From CAYGZQ01 sp964354375 [NCBI: uncultured Planctomycetota bacterium] (GTDB lineage: Bacteria > JAJVIF01 > JAPKYR01), in contig CAYGZQ010000035.1 of assembly GCA_964354375.1 (NCBI GenBank), positions 1 through 41,690 of the forward strand: DNA of 41,690 nucleotides. Direction: 5' to 3'. Under the pieces are notes generated by a model. That model did no database searches, was not told where the DNA came from, and saw only the letters and a program-made list of their open reading frames with translations. Position 1 is the stretch's first letter. Every line of letters begins with the position of its first letter. The position numbers and the translations under genes were made by a program. Shown piece by piece: positions 40,294 to 41,690 of this stretch.

Positions 40294-41690
40294 TCACTGG
40301 GCAGTGATGATTCCGACAATGGTCTCGCCGGAAGCCATGTTGCCATAGCAGCCCATGTCCTGGCCGCTGTAACCCGTGCCTTTGCACGGCGAGCTGTCCT
40401 GGAGATGGTAATCGTACGGAGCCGTGGTGTTGTTCACATACAACGGATTGGAGGTGATGTTACCTGTCAGGTCGGTAAAACCATTCCATGGGTACTGCAC
40501 GTTGTATGCGTCGCAGTATGTCACACCATTGACGTTGTTGTAATAGTGATAGTAACCGTACATATACTGGCCATTACCAACATAGTTGGAGAGAATGATG
40601 TTCTTACTCGTCGGATAATGTCCGTATTCGTAAGAATAGTATGCATAAAGCCCGTAACCGATAGACGTACTGTTCGAGAAGTCCAGCTGATCAATGGTGT
40701 TGTTCGAGAAGGAGAACTCAATGCCGTTACCATAAGGGTAGTTGTAGTACACATACGCGGTCTGTACTGAGTAGCCCGACTGGTAACCGGGTTTGATGTG
40801 GTGGAACAGGTTGTTCTTGCAGTACCAGGTTCCACTCGGGGTCTGCCAGTTGATGATCATGAACTGGGTGTAGTACCAGTTGGTGCTGTTCGGGAAAATG
40901 TCGGTGAACTCGTTATAGGAGATATCGATACCAGGTGATCCCGAGGAGCCGTTATAGAGCTGAATCCCATAGAAGTAGACGTTCCCGTAATACTGATAGC
41001 ATCCAATGGTGTAGACCTTGTTATGCACGAACTTAAACTGGTTGGGAGACCAGCCCTGGAGAAGTCTGAACGTGTTACCGCTCGTGCTTCCAGTGAACGT
41101 GCAGTCGCGAATGGTCAGGCCCGTGCAGGACTGCAGGTAGAAGTTGTAACTGAAGCTGTAGGACGAACTGAAGCTAAACTTGAGTCCCTGGATAGTGAAA
41201 CCATTGAAAGTATTAAAGTACATGAAATAGCTGCTGCCGAATGCGTTTGAGATGGTCGGGCGTCCGCCGGTTGTGGTGTACCAGTTGTAACCGCGGAGGG
41301 TGCATCCGTTCATGTTGGTGCTATTGATGTACATAATGCCGGTTTCGTTGTAGGAACCCGAACCGTAGTCAATAAGAACGACTCTGGCGCCGGGAGCGGC
41401 GGCCAGGGCATTAACAGCCTGACTGACGGTGCTGTACGGCTGAGTCTTGGTTCCGTTATCGGGTACGGACGCGAAATCGGCATTATTGGAGACGTAGAGA
41501 TCGCCATCGGCATCGACCTTGATATCAAGGGTGGTGGCAGCGACGGGCGGGAAGTAGGGATCGGCAACCGTGCAGTCGAGCTCGAACTCGGTTCCTGCGA
41601 GAGCCCATGGGTACGGCCATGTTGCGAAATCGATATCGATGGTTCCGTCGCCGTTGCCCGCAACGCCGTCGAATCCGGATACCGGATCGC
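40294..41690 (-). CDS. Beta-helix surface protein, 5' part beyond the window
   Basis: The minus-strand frame is open from its stop at 40294 to the window edge, so the start lies outside; 465 residues can be read. It is a paralogue of the 921-aa lipoprotein: near its visible start is GVAGNGDGTIDIDFATW, then VSNNADFASVPDNGT, and it ends YDYHLQDSSPC, DMGCYGNMASGETIVGII. Between these lie Tyr/Asn/Ser-rich beta-helix coils (NGFTIQGLKFSFSSSYSF). An ATG at 41334 is inside the gene and not its start. It is probably also exported; the signal peptide is not visible. Confidence 0.78.
   Translation of the reverse strand, partial: DPVSGFDGVAGNGDGTIDIDFATWPYPWALAGTEFELDCTVADPYFPPVAATTLDIKVDADGDLYVSNNADFASVPDNGTKTQPYSTVSQAVNALAAAPGARVVLIDYGSGSYNETGIMYINSTNMNGCTLRGYNWYTTTGGRPTISNAFGSSYFMYFNTFNGFTIQGLKFSFSSSYSFSYNFYLQSCTGLTIRDCTFTGSTSGNTFRLLQGWSPNQFKFVHNKVYTIGCYQYYGNVYFYGIQLYNGSSGSPGIDISYNEFTDIFPNSTNWYYTQFMIINWQTPSGTWYCKNNLFHHIKPGYQSGYSVQTAYVYYNYPYGNGIEFSFSNNTIDQLDFSNSTSIGYGLYAYYSYEYGHYPTSKNIILSNYVGNGQYMYGYYHYYNNVNGVTYCDAYNVQYPWNGFTDLTGNITSNPLYVNNTTAPYDYHLQDSSPCKGTGYSGQDMGCYGNMASGETIVGIITAQ

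Overview
The window looks like a chromosomal segment of a GC-rich Gram-negative (diderm) bacterium. The evidence for two membranes is a type IV pilus (T4P) secretin with its alignment complex and several lipobox proteins. I cannot assign a phylum from the sequence. The large repeat-rich lipoproteins and the big pilin family would fit an uncultured, environmental lineage, but that is inference. I saw no rRNA, tRNA, CRISPR array or intact insertion sequence.

Left end (1-3001): a truncated RHS/YD-repeat remnant, a perfect palindrome, two MITE-like elements with terminal inverted repeats and short direct-repeat flanks, a two-domain rhodanese (- strand) and an HExxH metallopeptidase (+ strand).

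Candidate defence island (about 3005-6739): four + strand genes overlap end to start behind their own sigma70-type promoter. They encode a YwgA/SocA-like protein, a small PD-(D/E)XK nuclease-like protein, a 461-aa probable TIM-barrel protein with a CxCxxC motif like that of tRNA-guanine transglycosylases, and a SIR2-like NAD-binding protein. I do not recognise this combination as a named antiphage system. It is the most interesting part of the window.

T4P locus (6729-31667, all - strand): the first transcribed block runs from a sigma54-type promoter at 31652-31667 through an oversized PilX-like protein, a PilV-like protein, a PilW-like protein and twelve tandem small pilin-like paralogues, ending at a clear terminator at 19681-19712. 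The next block is pilM-pilN-pilO-pilP-pilQ plus a lipoprotein and a CsgG/TolB-N-like exported protein. PilQ is very long (1546 aa) with about six AMIN-like units. pilT and a GT-B glycosyltransferase follow. The alignment complex, secretin and retraction ATPase are present here; pilB, pilC and pilD are not in the window.

Right end (32063-41690, all - strand): a polytopic membrane protein and a UbiA-family prenyltransferase (decaprenyl-phosphate phosphoribosyltransferase type), probably for envelope glycans. After them come three lipoproteins or exported proteins: one with six SBBP beta-propeller repeats and two paralogous beta-helix proteins, the last one cut by the window edge. The first two share an N-terminal domain. 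The last two genes each have their own rho-independent terminator.
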